Assembly (NCBI RefSeq): GCF_007997295.1
Contig: NZ_VORY01000007.1
Coordinates: forward strand, 87,485-151,484
Direction of reading: 5' to 3'
From: Gillisia hiemivivida
GTDB taxonomy: Bacteria > Bacteroidota > Bacteroidia > Flavobacteriales > Flavobacteriaceae
DNA: 64,000 nt
Shown: positions 21,028 to 30,157 of the stretch, one piece after another
Layout of the letters: each line of letters starts with the position of its first letter
Position numbering within the stretch: position 1 is the stretch's first letter
Program-made: the position numbers and the translations under genes
The notes under the pieces: generated by a model
Seen by the model: only the letters and a program-made list of their open reading frames with translations
Databases searched by the model: none
Told to the model about the DNA's origin: nothing

Positions 21028-21906
21028 ATGGCATCTGGATTTTTTGCACTATTAGATGATATCGCTGCCCTTATGGATGACGTATCAGTAATGACCAAGG
21101 TCGCTGGTAAAAAAACAGCGGGAATATTAGGGGATGATTTAGCGGTAAATGCCGAAAAGGCCTCTGGGTTTATTTCTTCCAGAGAGCTCCCGGTCCTTTG
21201 GGCTATTACCAAAGGATCTTTACTCAATAAGGTCATAATTCTACCTGTAGCATTTCTGCTAAGTGCGTTTGTACCCGCAGCGATCACAATAATTTTAATT
21301 TTTGGTGGTTTATATTTGGCTTATGAAGGAGCAGAGAAAATCTATGAATATTTCTTTCCACATGCTCATGCCTCAGAAAAGCCGGTTTTAGAAGAACTTT
21401 CAGAAGAAGAAGTTTTAGCGAGAGAAAAGGGAAAGATCAAATCGGCAGTTCTTACTGATTTTATACTCTCGGTAGAGATCATTATCATCGCTTTAGGCAC
21501 TGTTGCCACTCAAGTTCTTTCAACGCAAATAATTGTGGTTACTATCATTGCTTTGATCGCAACTGTGGGAGTTTATGGTATTGTAGCACTGATTATTCGT
21601 ATGGATGAATTTGGAGCAAAACTGATCGATTTCAACGATAGTGAGGATAGTTTTTCTGATAAAATTGGAAAATTCCTGGTGAGTGCCTTACCAAAAGTGA
21701 TCAAAAGTTTATCGATAATTGGTACAATTGCTTTATTACTCGTTTCTGGTGGGATTTTCTCTCACAATATAGATTTTCTACACGGACTTTTCGAAAGTAT
21801 TCCTTCAATCATTGTGGAGTTTTTGCTGGGTCTGGTAATTGGTATGATCGTCCTGGCAATTGTAAGCCTTGGTAAAAAGATATGGAAATCGATGTCCAAA
21901 AAATAA
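21028..21906 (+). CDS. DUF808 family inner-membrane protein
   Basis: A 292-residue membrane protein of the DUF808 (YedI-like) family, function unknown. The N-terminal signature GFFALLDDIAALMDD and VAGKKTAGILGDDLAVNAE is diagnostic. It is followed by several hydrophobic segments (about 70-100, 145-200, 230-285) separated by a soluble loop holding an acidic cluster (VLEELSEEEVLAREK). Length fits the family. It is monocistronic; downstream lies a relic interrupted by an R2 element. Confidence 0.85.
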   Translation: MASGFFALLDDIAALMDDVSVMTKVAGKKTAGILGDDLAVNAEKASGFISSRELPVLWAITKGSLLNKVIILPVAFLLSAFVPAAITIILIFGGLYLAYEGAEKIYEYFFPHAHASEKPVLEELSEEEVLAREKGKIKSAVLTDFILSVEIIIIALGTVATQVLSTQIIVVTIIALIATVGVYGIVALIIRMDEFGAKLIDFNDSEDSFSDKIGKFLVSALPKVIKSLSIIGTIALLLVSGGIFSHNIDFLHGLFESIPSIIVEFLLGLVIGMIVLAIVSLGKKIWKSMSKK

Positions 21907-21930
21907 TTCTTTAACTTGATGATCTCATGA

Positions 21931-22267
21931 GTGTATAGAGAAAAGGATTATTTGCTGGTTGTTTTCCAGTTCATTCTTTTCCTGCTTTTTTATTTTATTC
22001 CCTCATTGAGGGTTAATTCCCCGAGGCCTGCCCGAAACATTCAGGCGGGCTTGCCTCGAATTTTTAAAAGTATTTCCCTCCCAAACCATCGGCATATACC
22101 TCGTGGGCTTGCCCCCGAGGTTCTTGATTTATCCCTTTTTGAAATTTGAACTCCCTGCCTGGATCAAAGCCATCGCACTAAGTGTTTCTGTGCTTGGAAT
22201 CTTAATTTTTACATTGCCCATGCTTCTCGACCTTTATTCAAATGGCAAAACAACAAGGGTTGAATAA
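21931..22267 (+). pseudogene. Membrane-protein relic split by an R2 repeat (isoprenylcysteine methyltransferase-like start)
   Basis: A frame from a GTG at 21931 reads REKDYLLVVFQFILFLLFYFI, then enters the R2 repeat at 22000. After the repeat, in another frame, the plus strand reads PFLKFELPAWIKAIALSVSV, then a hydrophobic helix, to a stop at 22265-22267. Removing the repeat between 21999 and about 22129 joins the two halves in frame (LFYFI-YPFLKFELPAW). The joined product looks like the first two membrane helices of flavobacterial isoprenylcysteine/phospholipid methyltransferase-like proteins, but the catalytic C-terminal part is absent. An ATG at 21927 next to the GTG runs straight into a stop. 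Confidence 0.5.
22000..22129 (+). repeat. R2 palindromic repeat, copy a
   Basis: Starts CCCTCATTGAGGG and ends TTCTTGATT. Internal hairpins are GAGGC..GCCCG-loop-CGGGC..GCCTC and a CCTCGTGGGCTTGCC..GAGG type stem. It is noticeably GC-richer than its surroundings. The same element occurs at 43454-43583 (inverted), 57157-57277 and 58070-58176. It lies inside a broken reading frame. Confidence 0.8.
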
Positions 22268-22410
22268 TATTTTAGCAGCCTAAATCTGTGCTGAAAACCA
22301 ATATCTGATAAAATTTTCTATTTATTTTAAATTATTGATCTTCTTTTACTTAAGCATTTTATATTAGATAAAAATTCTTTTGAAGAATCAAAAATTACTT
22401 AACTTTAAGT

Positions 22411-23559
22411 ATGAATAGACAATATGATATCATCATCGCAGGTGCTGGCGGGATTGCTCAGGCAGCCGGACTTATGCTTGCGGAATTAAGTGCGGTATGT
22501 CCTAGGCTTTTTATAGCCAACCGAAACCTGGACAAAGCTCAAAAAATGGCATCCTGGATCAAACAGGGTGCTTCCAGGAAAATTGAGATCGAGTGTTTTG
22601 AATTACCCTTAGATGATATCACAGATAAGCAAAAAAAAATTCTTAATAAAGCGGATATTCTTCTTGATTGTCTTCCCGGTAGTCTCGCGCCCAAGATGGC
22701 GGTATTGGCAAAAGATTACTCTATGCATTATGCGAATCTCACCGAATATGTTTCAGAAACCGAAAGCATAAAAGCTTTGGCTCAGGATGCAGATACCGGC
22801 TTCTTATTACAAACCGGACTGGCGCCCGGTTATATCGATGTTTTAGGGCATCATCTCTTTCAAGAATTTTGTGAAAAATATAAGGTTAAACAAGTGGATT
22901 CTATCGCTCTTAAAGTCGGCGCACTTACTAAACACGCGGTAGCCCCTCATTATTATGGATTCACCTGGAGTCCGGTGGGAGTGGCCACAGAATATTTGAA
23001 AGATGCAGTAGTAATTCGCAATAATAAAGAAAGCACTTTAGCCTCTCTTTCTGAAAGAGCACGTATTATCATTGACGGAAAAACTTATGAAGAAGATCTA
23101 ACCTCTGGTGGTGCAGCAGATCTACCTAAATTTCTGGAAAACCAGGTGAGGTCTTTGGATTATAAGACCCTTAGATTTCCAGGACACTACGCCTGGGTGG
23201 GTGAGCAATTGAATTCGATGGGAAAAAGCGCAAATGTATTGAAACAATTACAGGAAAGAATGGAAGCGGTGATCCCTCATATTGAGGAAGACCAGATTAT
23301 CCTGTTTGCTTCAGTAGAGGGGAAAGACGATAAGGGCCTCAAGCGAAAAATTGAAGTGTCCAACAGGATCCTGCCTCAAAAAATAGGAAAGCATTGGCTT
23401 CGTGCCATTCAAACTACTACCGCGGCTCCTTTACTTCAATCTGCGCTGCTTTTGCTGGAAGGCTCAGAAAAAGGAGTGATCCTCCAAAGCCAGGTCCATA
23501 CCAGTGATTTTTTAAATGGTCATTTTATTAAGCCTGTGTACGGAGAAATCAAGTTATGA
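22411..23559 (+). CDS. Saccharopine dehydrogenase-like NAD(P)-binding protein
   Basis: A 382-residue Rossmann-fold oxidoreductase. The N-terminus YDIIIAGAGGIAQAAGLML has the glycine-rich dinucleotide motif, followed by IANRNLDKAQKMASWI, typical of saccharopine dehydrogenase/carboxynorspermidine-type enzymes. The C-terminal domain contains GLAPGYIDVLGHHLFQEF, which matches the substrate domain of this family. It may act on a lysine-derived or polyamine imine, but the substrate is not certain. It starts after a relic and is followed 12 bases later by the R3 element, which probably supplies its 3' end structure. Confidence 0.78.
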   Translation: MNRQYDIIIAGAGGIAQAAGLMLAELSAVCPRLFIANRNLDKAQKMASWIKQGASRKIEIECFELPLDDITDKQKKILNKADILLDCLPGSLAPKMAVLAKDYSMHYANLTEYVSETESIKALAQDADTGFLLQTGLAPGYIDVLGHHLFQEFCEKYKVKQVDSIALKVGALTKHAVAPHYYGFTWSPVGVATEYLKDAVVIRNNKESTLASLSERARIIIDGKTYEEDLTSGGAADLPKFLENQVRSLDYKTLRFPGHYAWVGEQLNSMGKSANVLKQLQERMEAVIPHIEEDQIILFASVEGKDDKGLKRKIEVSNRILPQKIGKHWLRAIQTTTAAPLLQSALLLLEGSEKGVILQSQVHTSDFLNGHFIKPVYGEIKL

Positions 23560-23571
23560 ATATAATTTTTC

Positions 23572-23760
23572 TGTATGTCCGCTTTTGTTCCAGTAAATAG
23601 TTTTTTATTAATTGATTATAGGTTGTTACCGTCATGCTGAACTTGTTTCAGCATCTCAAATATGTGGTATATGACCCTGAAACTCCCGATGGTTCGGGAC
23701 TGGGTGACGCGACCATTTCAGATGGGATAATTTGGTCACTGTACTCTAAACGGACATACA
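23572..23760 (+). mobile_element. R3 repeat with terminal inverted repeats, copy A
   Basis: 189 bases from TGTATGTCCGCTTTTG to CTAAACGGACATACA. The two ends are inverted repeats (TGTATGTCCG perfect over 10 bases). The middle has the hairpin ATGCTGAACTTGTTTCAGCAT and the stem CCCGATGGTTCGGG. A near-identical copy lies in opposite orientation at 40045-40232. There is no ORF. It behaves like a small non-autonomous transposable element; a clear target-site duplication is not evident for this copy. Confidence 0.75.
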
Positions 23761-23897
23761 ATTAATTTATTTATCGTTTCATAGGTCAAAATTTTATTAA
23801 TTTAAAGATCAATTGAAGCTTTTTGTATTTCACTTCATTTCGGTCGACATCCTTTTTCAAACCTCCACTCTGTACTTGTAGTGTAAATAGAATCAAG

Positions 23898-24140
23898 ATG
23901 AGAAAACTTGAAATAACCCTTACCGAAGAGCACTATCAACATATTCAGGGAGAGCCCAAATATGCTAACTGATTTCATTCGTCTGAAGATGTCTTTGGAG
24001 GATATGAACAATGCTTAAGTTTAGACATACCAAATGTTTTGGATGGCATTTCGAATCGAAATTCAGAAATAATTAAAACCTCGACTTACAAATGTTTCGA
24101 TTCCCACAGTGTATTCAGGTTTTTAGACAAAAAGAAATGA
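23898..24140 (+). pseudogene. Short ORF interrupted by one in-frame TGA
   Basis: From the ATG at 23898 the frame reads MRKLEITLTEEHYQHIQGEP, reaches TGA at codon 25 (23970-23972), and then stays open for 55 more codons with protein-like composition (FHSSEDVFGGYEQCLSLDIP and onward) to a TGA at 24138-24140. A strong terminator follows. The most natural reading is a gene of about 80 codons killed by a nonsense mutation. I do not recognise the family. Selenocysteine-type recoding is unlikely because no SECIS-like structure was noticed. Confidence 0.45.
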
Positions 24141-24178
24141 AACAAAGAAACCCGCCATTCCGGCGGGTTTCTTTGTTT
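24140..24178. terminator. Strong bidirectional terminator
   Basis: AAACAAAGAAACCCGCC, loop ATTCC, GGCGGGTTTCTTTGTTT: a perfect 17-bp stem with a GC-rich core next to the loop. It lies between the short relic ORF and the convergent M16 peptidase gene. Confidence 0.85.
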
Positions 24179-24193
24179 ACACTAACTCTTGAA

Positions 24194-27082
24194 TTAATCT
24201 ATAACTTTTTCCGTTTTAAGATCAATAGGTTGTTTAACTTCATTTCCTTGCTTATCCAGCAATTTTACTTCATCAAAACCCATTTCCTTAAACTGTTCCA
24301 GCTGAGTAGCTGCATCCCCAACCACCAGGTAAGCCATTTTTGACTCATCCAGATATTTTTGCGCCAGCTTCTTGTGTTGCTCCAAGGTCATAGAACCAAT
24401 AATCTTCTCTTCTTTCTCAATATATTTAGGATCAAGATCGTAAGCACTCATTTCCTGTAGCATTCCAAGTAATGATCCCTGGGTTTCAAAACGAAGGGCA
24501 TTAGATTTTATTAATGCATTTTTTGTGAATTCCAGATCTTCTGGAGTTATACCCTCTTTATATTTAGCGATTTCATCCTTAAAAATCCCTACAGATTCTC
24601 CGGTTGTATTTGTACGCACACTCGAGGAAGCGGTAAAGGTTCCCGGAATTTTTGATCCGCTGAAACCTGAACGGGCACCATAGGTATATCCTTTTTCCTC
24701 ACGTAATATAAGGTTGACATTTCCGGAGAAGGATCCTCCTAGTTTGTAATTCATCACCTCGGCCGGGAAGAAATCTTCACTGGTTCTTGGTAAAGCGATG
24801 TATCCAATATTGATAACAGATTGCTTGGCATTAGGAACATCTACAAAATATAAGGATGCCTTGTCACGATCATTGCTAACATCAAATTCGGGAATATTTA
24901 CCTCTTTTGGTTCCCATTTTTCTGCCAGACTTTTTGCAGCTTCTAAAGCTTCAGCTTTAGAAATATCACCTACTATATGCATACGGCTCACAGTGGGAGA
25001 AAAATATTTATTATAATATTCTTTTAAGTCTTGAATTTTAATAGATTTAACAGATTCTACTGTTCCTGAAGTTGGATAAGCAAAAGGATGATCCTCACCA
25101 TACAGCACCTTGTTGTAAACCTGGTTTGCAATTACGTTAGGATTAGCCTCATTTCTTTTTATCCCATTAATAGTACTGGTTTTTATGCGGGCGAATTCCT
25201 TCTCATCCCAACGAGGTTCAAGTAAAATTTCCGAAACCAGAGCCATTGTTTTATCAAAGTTACGCGTAAGGGTATTCCCACGAATAACGATAGATTCGTT
25301 GGTGGTATACATGTTTATACTAGCACCAAGCATGTCTATTTCTTCTTCCAGTTCTGCAGGAGTTTTATTGGCAGTACCTTCCATCAGGATATCTGTCATT
25401 AAATTTGCCACTCCATTTTTACTTAAGTCGTCTAGTAAATGTCCTCCTTCAATAACAATACTGAAATTCACCAAAGGCAATTCAGTTTGTTCCAATCCGT
25501 AAACCTTAAGTTGATTACCAAGTGTTGCTTTCCAGGAATCTGGAATATTTAATTTAGGAGTTTCACCCATTTCAGGTTGCACTGAACGATCAAATTTTGA
25601 AGGGGTCTTTTGTATTTCTTGTTGTACTTCGGCCACTTCAGATTCCACATTCTCTGTAATCTCTTCTTCAACCACTTCGGCTTTTTCAGAATTTTCAGCA
25701 ATTAGGTCCAAATTTCCCTTAGGTACAAAGCTTGTAAGAATAAAAGGCTTGTTTTTAATGTATTCCTTGTAAACGCGCATTACATCTTCTTTGGTTACTG
25801 CACGAATGTTTTGGATGTCTTTTTCTATGTAACCGGGATCTCCAGTGAAAACATCGTAACGGGCTAATTGGAAAGATTTACCAAGAACACTGCTTATGCC
25901 ATTGTAAAAGTCGGTTTCCTGGCCTGCCTTAATTCTCTCGATATCTCTTTCAGTTACACCCTCTTTTTCAAATAAAGCAAATGCTTCCTCGATACCTGCT
26001 TCTACGCTATCAAGATCTACACCTGCATTTGCGGTAACAGAGATCTGGAATTTACCGGCAATCTGGCTGGCACTATTGTAGGCGTATGGTTGGGAAGTAA
26101 GTTCCTTTTCTTCTACAAGAACCTTGTATAATGGAGCTTCTTTTCCGTCATATAGTATTTTTCCAAGGAAATCTAATGCATATGCGTCTTTGGTGTATTG
26201 CTCAACTACTGGCCAAACCATATTAAGTTGAGGTGCTGTTGCGAAATTATCCTCGTGATAAAGCCGTTTAGATTCGGCAAGTGTAACAGTTTGTATTTTC
26301 AGTGGTGCCACTTCCTGTCGTTTTTTAATTTCACCAAAATATTTTTCTATCATCTTTTTGGTTTCTGCTTTTTCAAAATCTCCAGCAATAACCAATGTTG
26401 CATTGTTAGGTCCGTAAAATTTGTCGTAGAATTCTTTTACATCAGCTACGGTGGCATTTTGAAGATCTTCAAGTTCCCCAATTACCTGCCAGCTATAAGG
26501 ATGTCCATCTGGGTATAGATTTTTATCAATCACCCAGCCGGTGTGACCGTAAGGGTTGTTGTCCACCCGCTGACGCTTTTCGTTTTGTACTACTTCTTGC
26601 TGATTTGCAAAGGCAGTTTCAGTTACGGTATTAATTAGGTAGCCCATCCTGTCAGATTCCAGCCACATTACCATTTCGAGTGCATTCTTTGGTACAACTT
26701 CGTAATATACTGTTCCATCTTGCCAGGTTCCACCGTTTAAAGTACCTCCGGCATCCTGAATCTTTTTAAAGAACTGATCCTGCGGAACATTTTCGGATTC
26801 CTGAAAGAGCATGTGCTCAAAAAGGTGAGCAAAACCTGTACGTCCCTTTTTCTCGCGGTTAGATCCTACCCCATATTGTATGGCTAAAGAAACTATTGGA
26901 TCCGATTTATCCTGATGAAGGATTATATTAAGACCGTTATCTAGCTCATATTTTTCGAATTCGATTGATAACTCGGGATCTTGATTGGCTTTTTCTTGCC
27001 CCATAGCCTTGTCGCAGTAAACAAAAGCTACCACGCTTAAAGAAAGCATAAAAGCCCTCAGTTTAAACTTTAAGTTTGTCAT
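24194..27082 (-). CDS. Two-domain M16 family zinc metallopeptidase (insulinase/pitrilysin-like)
   Basis: A 962-residue secreted or envelope-bound peptidase. Residues 1-29 form a signal sequence; VYCDKAMGQ could be read as a lipobox or as a signal peptidase I site. The first M16 half carries the inverted zinc motif HLFEH (His86, Glu89, His90) and the downstream Glu region NEKRQRVDNNPYG. A charged linker (about 470-510, Glu/Val-rich) joins the second half, which starts LPLVNFSIVIEGGHLLDD. That half lacks HxxEH and acts as the non-catalytic partner, as is usual for fused M16 proteins. It probably degrades short peptides in the periplasm. It is monocistronic. Confidence 0.9.
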   Translation of the reverse strand: MTNLKFKLRAFMLSLSVVAFVYCDKAMGQEKANQDPELSIEFEKYELDNGLNIILHQDKSDPIVSLAIQYGVGSNREKKGRTGFAHLFEHMLFQESENVPQDQFFKKIQDAGGTLNGGTWQDGTVYYEVVPKNALEMVMWLESDRMGYLINTVTETAFANQQEVVQNEKRQRVDNNPYGHTGWVIDKNLYPDGHPYSWQVIGELEDLQNATVADVKEFYDKFYGPNNATLVIAGDFEKAETKKMIEKYFGEIKKRQEVAPLKIQTVTLAESKRLYHEDNFATAPQLNMVWPVVEQYTKDAYALDFLGKILYDGKEAPLYKVLVEEKELTSQPYAYNSASQIAGKFQISVTANAGVDLDSVEAGIEEAFALFEKEGVTERDIERIKAGQETDFYNGISSVLGKSFQLARYDVFTGDPGYIEKDIQNIRAVTKEDVMRVYKEYIKNKPFILTSFVPKGNLDLIAENSEKAEVVEEEITENVESEVAEVQQEIQKTPSKFDRSVQPEMGETPKLNIPDSWKATLGNQLKVYGLEQTELPLVNFSIVIEGGHLLDDLSKNGVANLMTDILMEGTANKTPAELEEEIDMLGASINMYTTNESIVIRGNTLTRNFDKTMALVSEILLEPRWDEKEFARIKTSTINGIKRNEANPNVIANQVYNKVLYGEDHPFAYPTSGTVESVKSIKIQDLKEYYNKYFSPTVSRMHIVGDISKAEALEAAKSLAEKWEPKEVNIPEFDVSNDRDKASLYFVDVPNAKQSVINIGYIALPRTSEDFFPAEVMNYKLGGSFSGNVNLILREEKGYTYGARSGFSGSKIPGTFTASSSVRTNTTGESVGIFKDEIAKYKEGITPEDLEFTKNALIKSNALRFETQGSLLGMLQEMSAYDLDPKYIEKEEKIIGSMTLEQHKKLAQKYLDESKMAYLVVGDAATQLEQFKEMGFDEVKLLDKQGNEVKQPIDLKTEKVID

Positions 27083-27242
27083 ATTAACATGTTTTGATTT
27101 ATGATTGTTAAATATAAAGAATTGAGTTTTAGTAAAATGATTATTATTTAAAGAAGTGGAGTATAAAATACTTTTTTCTCACTTATTGAGTGAAAAATCA
27201 ATTAAAATCAAGGACATAATTGTTTAATGAAAAAGCATCATA

Positions 27243-27779
27243 TGGAAATAGCTAAAAAAGGGGTTCAATGTGCTTTCGGATTATCGCGACCAGGGAATTA
27301 TTAAAGCTTGGGGAATGGGTATAAACAAAATACGGCCTATTCTAGATTGTATGGAAGCGGCAGATCTCGATATCTGTCTTTCCGCAACCCAATACTCTAT
27401 TTTGGAGCACGAAGATGCGGTAGATCGCTTGTTGCCTGCTGTAAATAAAAATGGGGTAAAGCTAGTTTCCGGCGTTGAATATAACTCTAGGTTTATGGCC
27501 AATAAGAATCGCTACAATTACAAGGAACATATTCCAAAAGGCATGGAGGACAAACGCGCCCGCATAGCAGTCATTACTAAAGATCACGGCACCGATATAA
27601 TTACCGCTGCAATGCACTTTGTATTGGCTTCAGATGAATTTGCAGCAATAATCTCAGGAATGAGTAAAACAGCGCAAGTGGTGGATAACGTTGGGGTATT
27701 TTAAAGAAAGATACCAAACGATTTTTGGAAGGAGTTAAAGGAAGAAGGTCTTATATATGAAAAAGCCCAAACCTCTTAA
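27243..27779 (+). pseudogene. Aldo/keto reductase relic
   Basis: The central part (27270-27704) reads clearly as the C-terminal half of an aldo/keto reductase of the D-threo-aldose dehydrogenase type: VLSDYRDQGIIKAWGMGINK, LSATQYSILEHEDAVDRLLP, RARIAVITKDHGTDIITAAM. Upstream, MEIAKKGVQ (27243-27268) continues the same protein after correction of a one-base shift. Downstream, after an in-frame TAA at 27702-27704, RKIPNDFWKELKEEGLIYEK completes the family C-terminus up to 27779. So the gene has lost its N-terminal half, including the catalytic Tyr region, and carries a frameshift and a nonsense codon. It is not functional. Confidence 0.8.
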
Positions 27780-28192
27780 GAAAAATAAAAAGCTTCCATA
27801 TTAAAAATCAGCGAAACAGTTGCGAGAGATTGATTTTATTCAGTTGAGAATTCTAATATGGTCTTTGCAGAATTTGAATCAGAGCATTCAATTACAACTG
27901 TGTTGAGTAATGCAATTAGCAGGAATATGGATGCGTCCTGAAAATTATTGGGCTTATTGACTTAACTATTTTCTTTCTTGGTTTCTAAAATCGCACTTTT
28001 TCGACTAAATCTGTTATTTGCGATAAGTTCATATTCCCTAGGGTGTATTATCATTTGAAAAATTGGAATTTTCTTGGATTCTTAATATTCTATAAATTCT
28101 CATACAATTTACAAAGTATTGTTAATTGCATTTTTAATTTCTACCGATTACTTAAATTTAATACAAACTAATTTCAACCTAAATGTATTATT
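27780..28192. other. Intergenic region upstream of the alcohol dehydrogenase
   Basis: 413 AT-rich bases. One short frame (about 27853-27939) reads VENSNMVFAEFESEHSITTV before a stop and may be another relic, but it is too short to call. The promoter of the dehydrogenase should lie in the last 60 bases; no clear consensus was seen. Confidence 0.35.
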
Positions 28193-29341
28193 ATGAGAGC
28201 ATTATGTTATTACGGAAATGAGGATGTAAGAATCGATAACGTTCCAGATCCTAAAATTGAAGATCAAAGAGATATAATCATAAAGGTTACTTCAACTGCT
28301 ATTTGCGGATCAGATCTGCACATTTATGGAGGTTTAATGCCTACTATGGAAAAGGGGGATATTTTAGGTCACGAATTTATGGGGGAAGTCGTAGAAATAG
28401 GGAAAGATGTCAAAAAATTTAAAAAAGGGGATCGGGTTGTAATTCCTTTTACCATTGCATGTGGACATTGTAATTACTGCGATGAAGATCTTTTTTCGCT
28501 TTGTGACAATTCTAATCCCAATGAAGATCTTTGTAAAGAAAATTTAGGTCATTCTATATCTGGACTTTTTGGTTTCTCCCACATGTTGGGAGGTTTTTCT
28601 GGAGGCCAAGCAGAATATGTTCGGGTGCCATATGCTGATGTAGGGCCTATAAAAGTTCCGGATTCGTTAAGCGATGATCAAGCTCTCTTTTTATCTGATA
28701 TTTTTCCAACAGGATATATGGGGGCCGAAAATGCTAATATTAAGAAAGGTGATACCGTAGCAGTATGGGGATGTGGTCCAGTAGGACAATTCGCCATTCA
28801 AAGTGCTTGGATGTTGGGTGCTAAACGCGTAATCGCCATAGATGTGGTCAAAGAAAGACTAGATATGGCAGAGAAGCATGGAAAGGCTGAAGTAATTAGG
28901 ACAGTTGATGCAGATGAAGTGTACTCGAAATTAATGGAAATGACAAAAGGAAAAGGCCCTGATTGCTGCATAGATGCTGTTGGAGCTGAAGCTCACGGTG
29001 CTGAAGGTTTCCAAAAGAATTTAGATGCTTCCCAACCAAGTGCATTAGCACAAATTTTTAAATCCTGTAAAAAGGCTGGAAATGTTTCTATTCCTGGGGT
29101 ATATCTTGGAAAGGTAAAGGAACTACCCTTCGGGATTGCAATGAACAAATCCCTCAATTTGAAAATGGGCCAAACCCACATGCAACACTATTTGGAACCA
29201 CTTCTTAAAAAAGTTGTAGAGGGTAAAATAGATCCTTCATTTATTATAACTCATCGAATGAAATTAGAGGATGCACCTGAGGCTTATAAAAAGTTTAGAA
29301 ATAAGGAGGATGGCTGCGTAAAAGTGGTATTGACTCCCTAA
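28193..29341 (+). CDS. Zinc-dependent alcohol dehydrogenase (MDR, formaldehyde-dehydrogenase-like subgroup)
   Basis: A 382-residue medium-chain dehydrogenase. Catalytic zinc ligands are Cys38 ([13 protein letters not shown]), His60-Glu61 (GHEFMGEV) and a later residue. The four-cysteine structural zinc lobe is complete at Cys90, Cys93, Cys96 and Cys104 ([16 protein letters not shown]). The NAD motif is [15 protein letters not shown] at about 185-200. Overall it matches the glutathione-independent formaldehyde dehydrogenase-like subgroup common in Bacteroidetes; the true substrate is unknown. It lies 35 bases upstream of the Ku gene on the same strand, so it may be co-transcribed with the NHEJ genes, an association of uncertain meaning. 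Confidence 0.85.
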   Translation: MRALCYYGNEDVRIDNVPDPKIEDQRDIIIKVTSTAICGSDLHIYGGLMPTMEKGDILGHEFMGEVVEIGKDVKKFKKGDRVVIPFTIACGHCNYCDEDLFSLCDNSNPNEDLCKENLGHSISGLFGFSHMLGGFSGGQAEYVRVPYADVGPIKVPDSLSDDQALFLSDIFPTGYMGAENANIKKGDTVAVWGCGPVGQFAIQSAWMLGAKRVIAIDVVKERLDMAEKHGKAEVIRTVDADEVYSKLMEMTKGKGPDCCIDAVGAEAHGAEGFQKNLDASQPSALAQIFKSCKKAGNVSIPGVYLGKVKELPFGIAMNKSLNLKMGQTHMQHYLEPLLKKVVEGKIDPSFIITHRMKLEDAPEAYKKFRNKEDGCVKVVLTP

Positions 29342-29376
29342 TTAATTTTTTTACCTCTAATTAGAAATTATAAAAT

Positions 29377-30153
29377 ATGAGATCAATTTGGAATGGCTCC
29401 ATTAGTTTCGGACTAGTGTCAATACCTATTAAGTTATATTCAGGTTCTGAAGATAGAAAGCTAGACTTGGATATGCTAGATAGGCACGACAACGCTCGAA
29501 TTAGATACAAAAGAGTAAATGAAGAAACCGGCAAGGAAGTAGAATGGAAAGACATTGTAAAGGGTTTCAAAAAAGATGATGCTTATATAGTTTTAGAAAA
29601 AGAGGACTTTGAACAAGCCAATTTAAAGAAAAATAAAACCATAGATATAGAAGAATTCATCAATGAATCTGACGTGGCTGATGTGCTTTTTAAAAAGCCC
29701 TATTTTCTAGAACCTCAAAAAGAAGGAGGTAAATCCTATAATCTATTGCGAGATGCTTTAAAAAAAACTAAAAAAGTGGGAGTTGCTACTTTCGTAATGC
29801 GCCAAAAGGAAAATCTTTGTCTTATTGGTATCTATAAGAAAGCACTTGTTCTACATGTAATTAGATTTGATGATGAAATTCGAGATCCAGGGGAGCTTAA
29901 ATTACCTACCATCAAGATTTCAAAAAAAGAAGTCGAAATGGCCATCAGTTTAATTGAGCAGTACACAGATAAATTCGATCTTGAAAAATATAAGGATGTT
30001 TATAATGAACAGTTGATGAAGATCATTAAGTCAAAATCCACTGGGAAAGTTAAGAAACCTGAGAAATTTGAAAGTAAACCAACTCCTGCCACAGATCTAA
30101 TGGCACAGCTTAAAGCCAGTTTGGAGAAGAAAAAGAAGAGTAAAGCTTCCTAA
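29377..30153 (+). CDS. ku: Ku protein (non-homologous end joining)
   Basis: Homodimeric ring protein that binds DNA double-strand ends and recruits LigD. The 258-residue protein begins MRSIWNGSISFGLVSIPIKLY, the bacterial Ku signature. It continues with RIRYKRVNEETGKEVEWKDI and LEKEDFEQANLKKNKTIDIE, both characteristic of the beta-barrel core. The C-terminus is a Lys-rich tail, as in other bacterial Ku proteins where it aids DNA binding and LigD recruitment. It ends 4 bases before the ligD start codon, so the two genes form a tight operon. Confidence 0.95.
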   Translation: MRSIWNGSISFGLVSIPIKLYSGSEDRKLDLDMLDRHDNARIRYKRVNEETGKEVEWKDIVKGFKKDDAYIVLEKEDFEQANLKKNKTIDIEEFINESDVADVLFKKPYFLEPQKEGGKSYNLLRDALKKTKKVGVATFVMRQKENLCLIGIYKKALVLHVIRFDDEIRDPGELKLPTIKISKKEVEMAISLIEQYTDKFDLEKYKDVYNEQLMKIIKSKSTGKVKKPEKFESKPTPATDLMAQLKASLEKKKKSKAS

Positions 30154-30157
30154 TATA

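Noticed and set aside
23970..23972. Selenocysteine codon in the short ORF
   Set aside because: No SECIS-like hairpin was noticed and no selenoprotein family resembles the frame.
28193..29341. Naming the dehydrogenase as formaldehyde dehydrogenase
   Set aside because: The zinc ligands fit the whole medium-chain family; substrate-specific residues could not be judged by eye.
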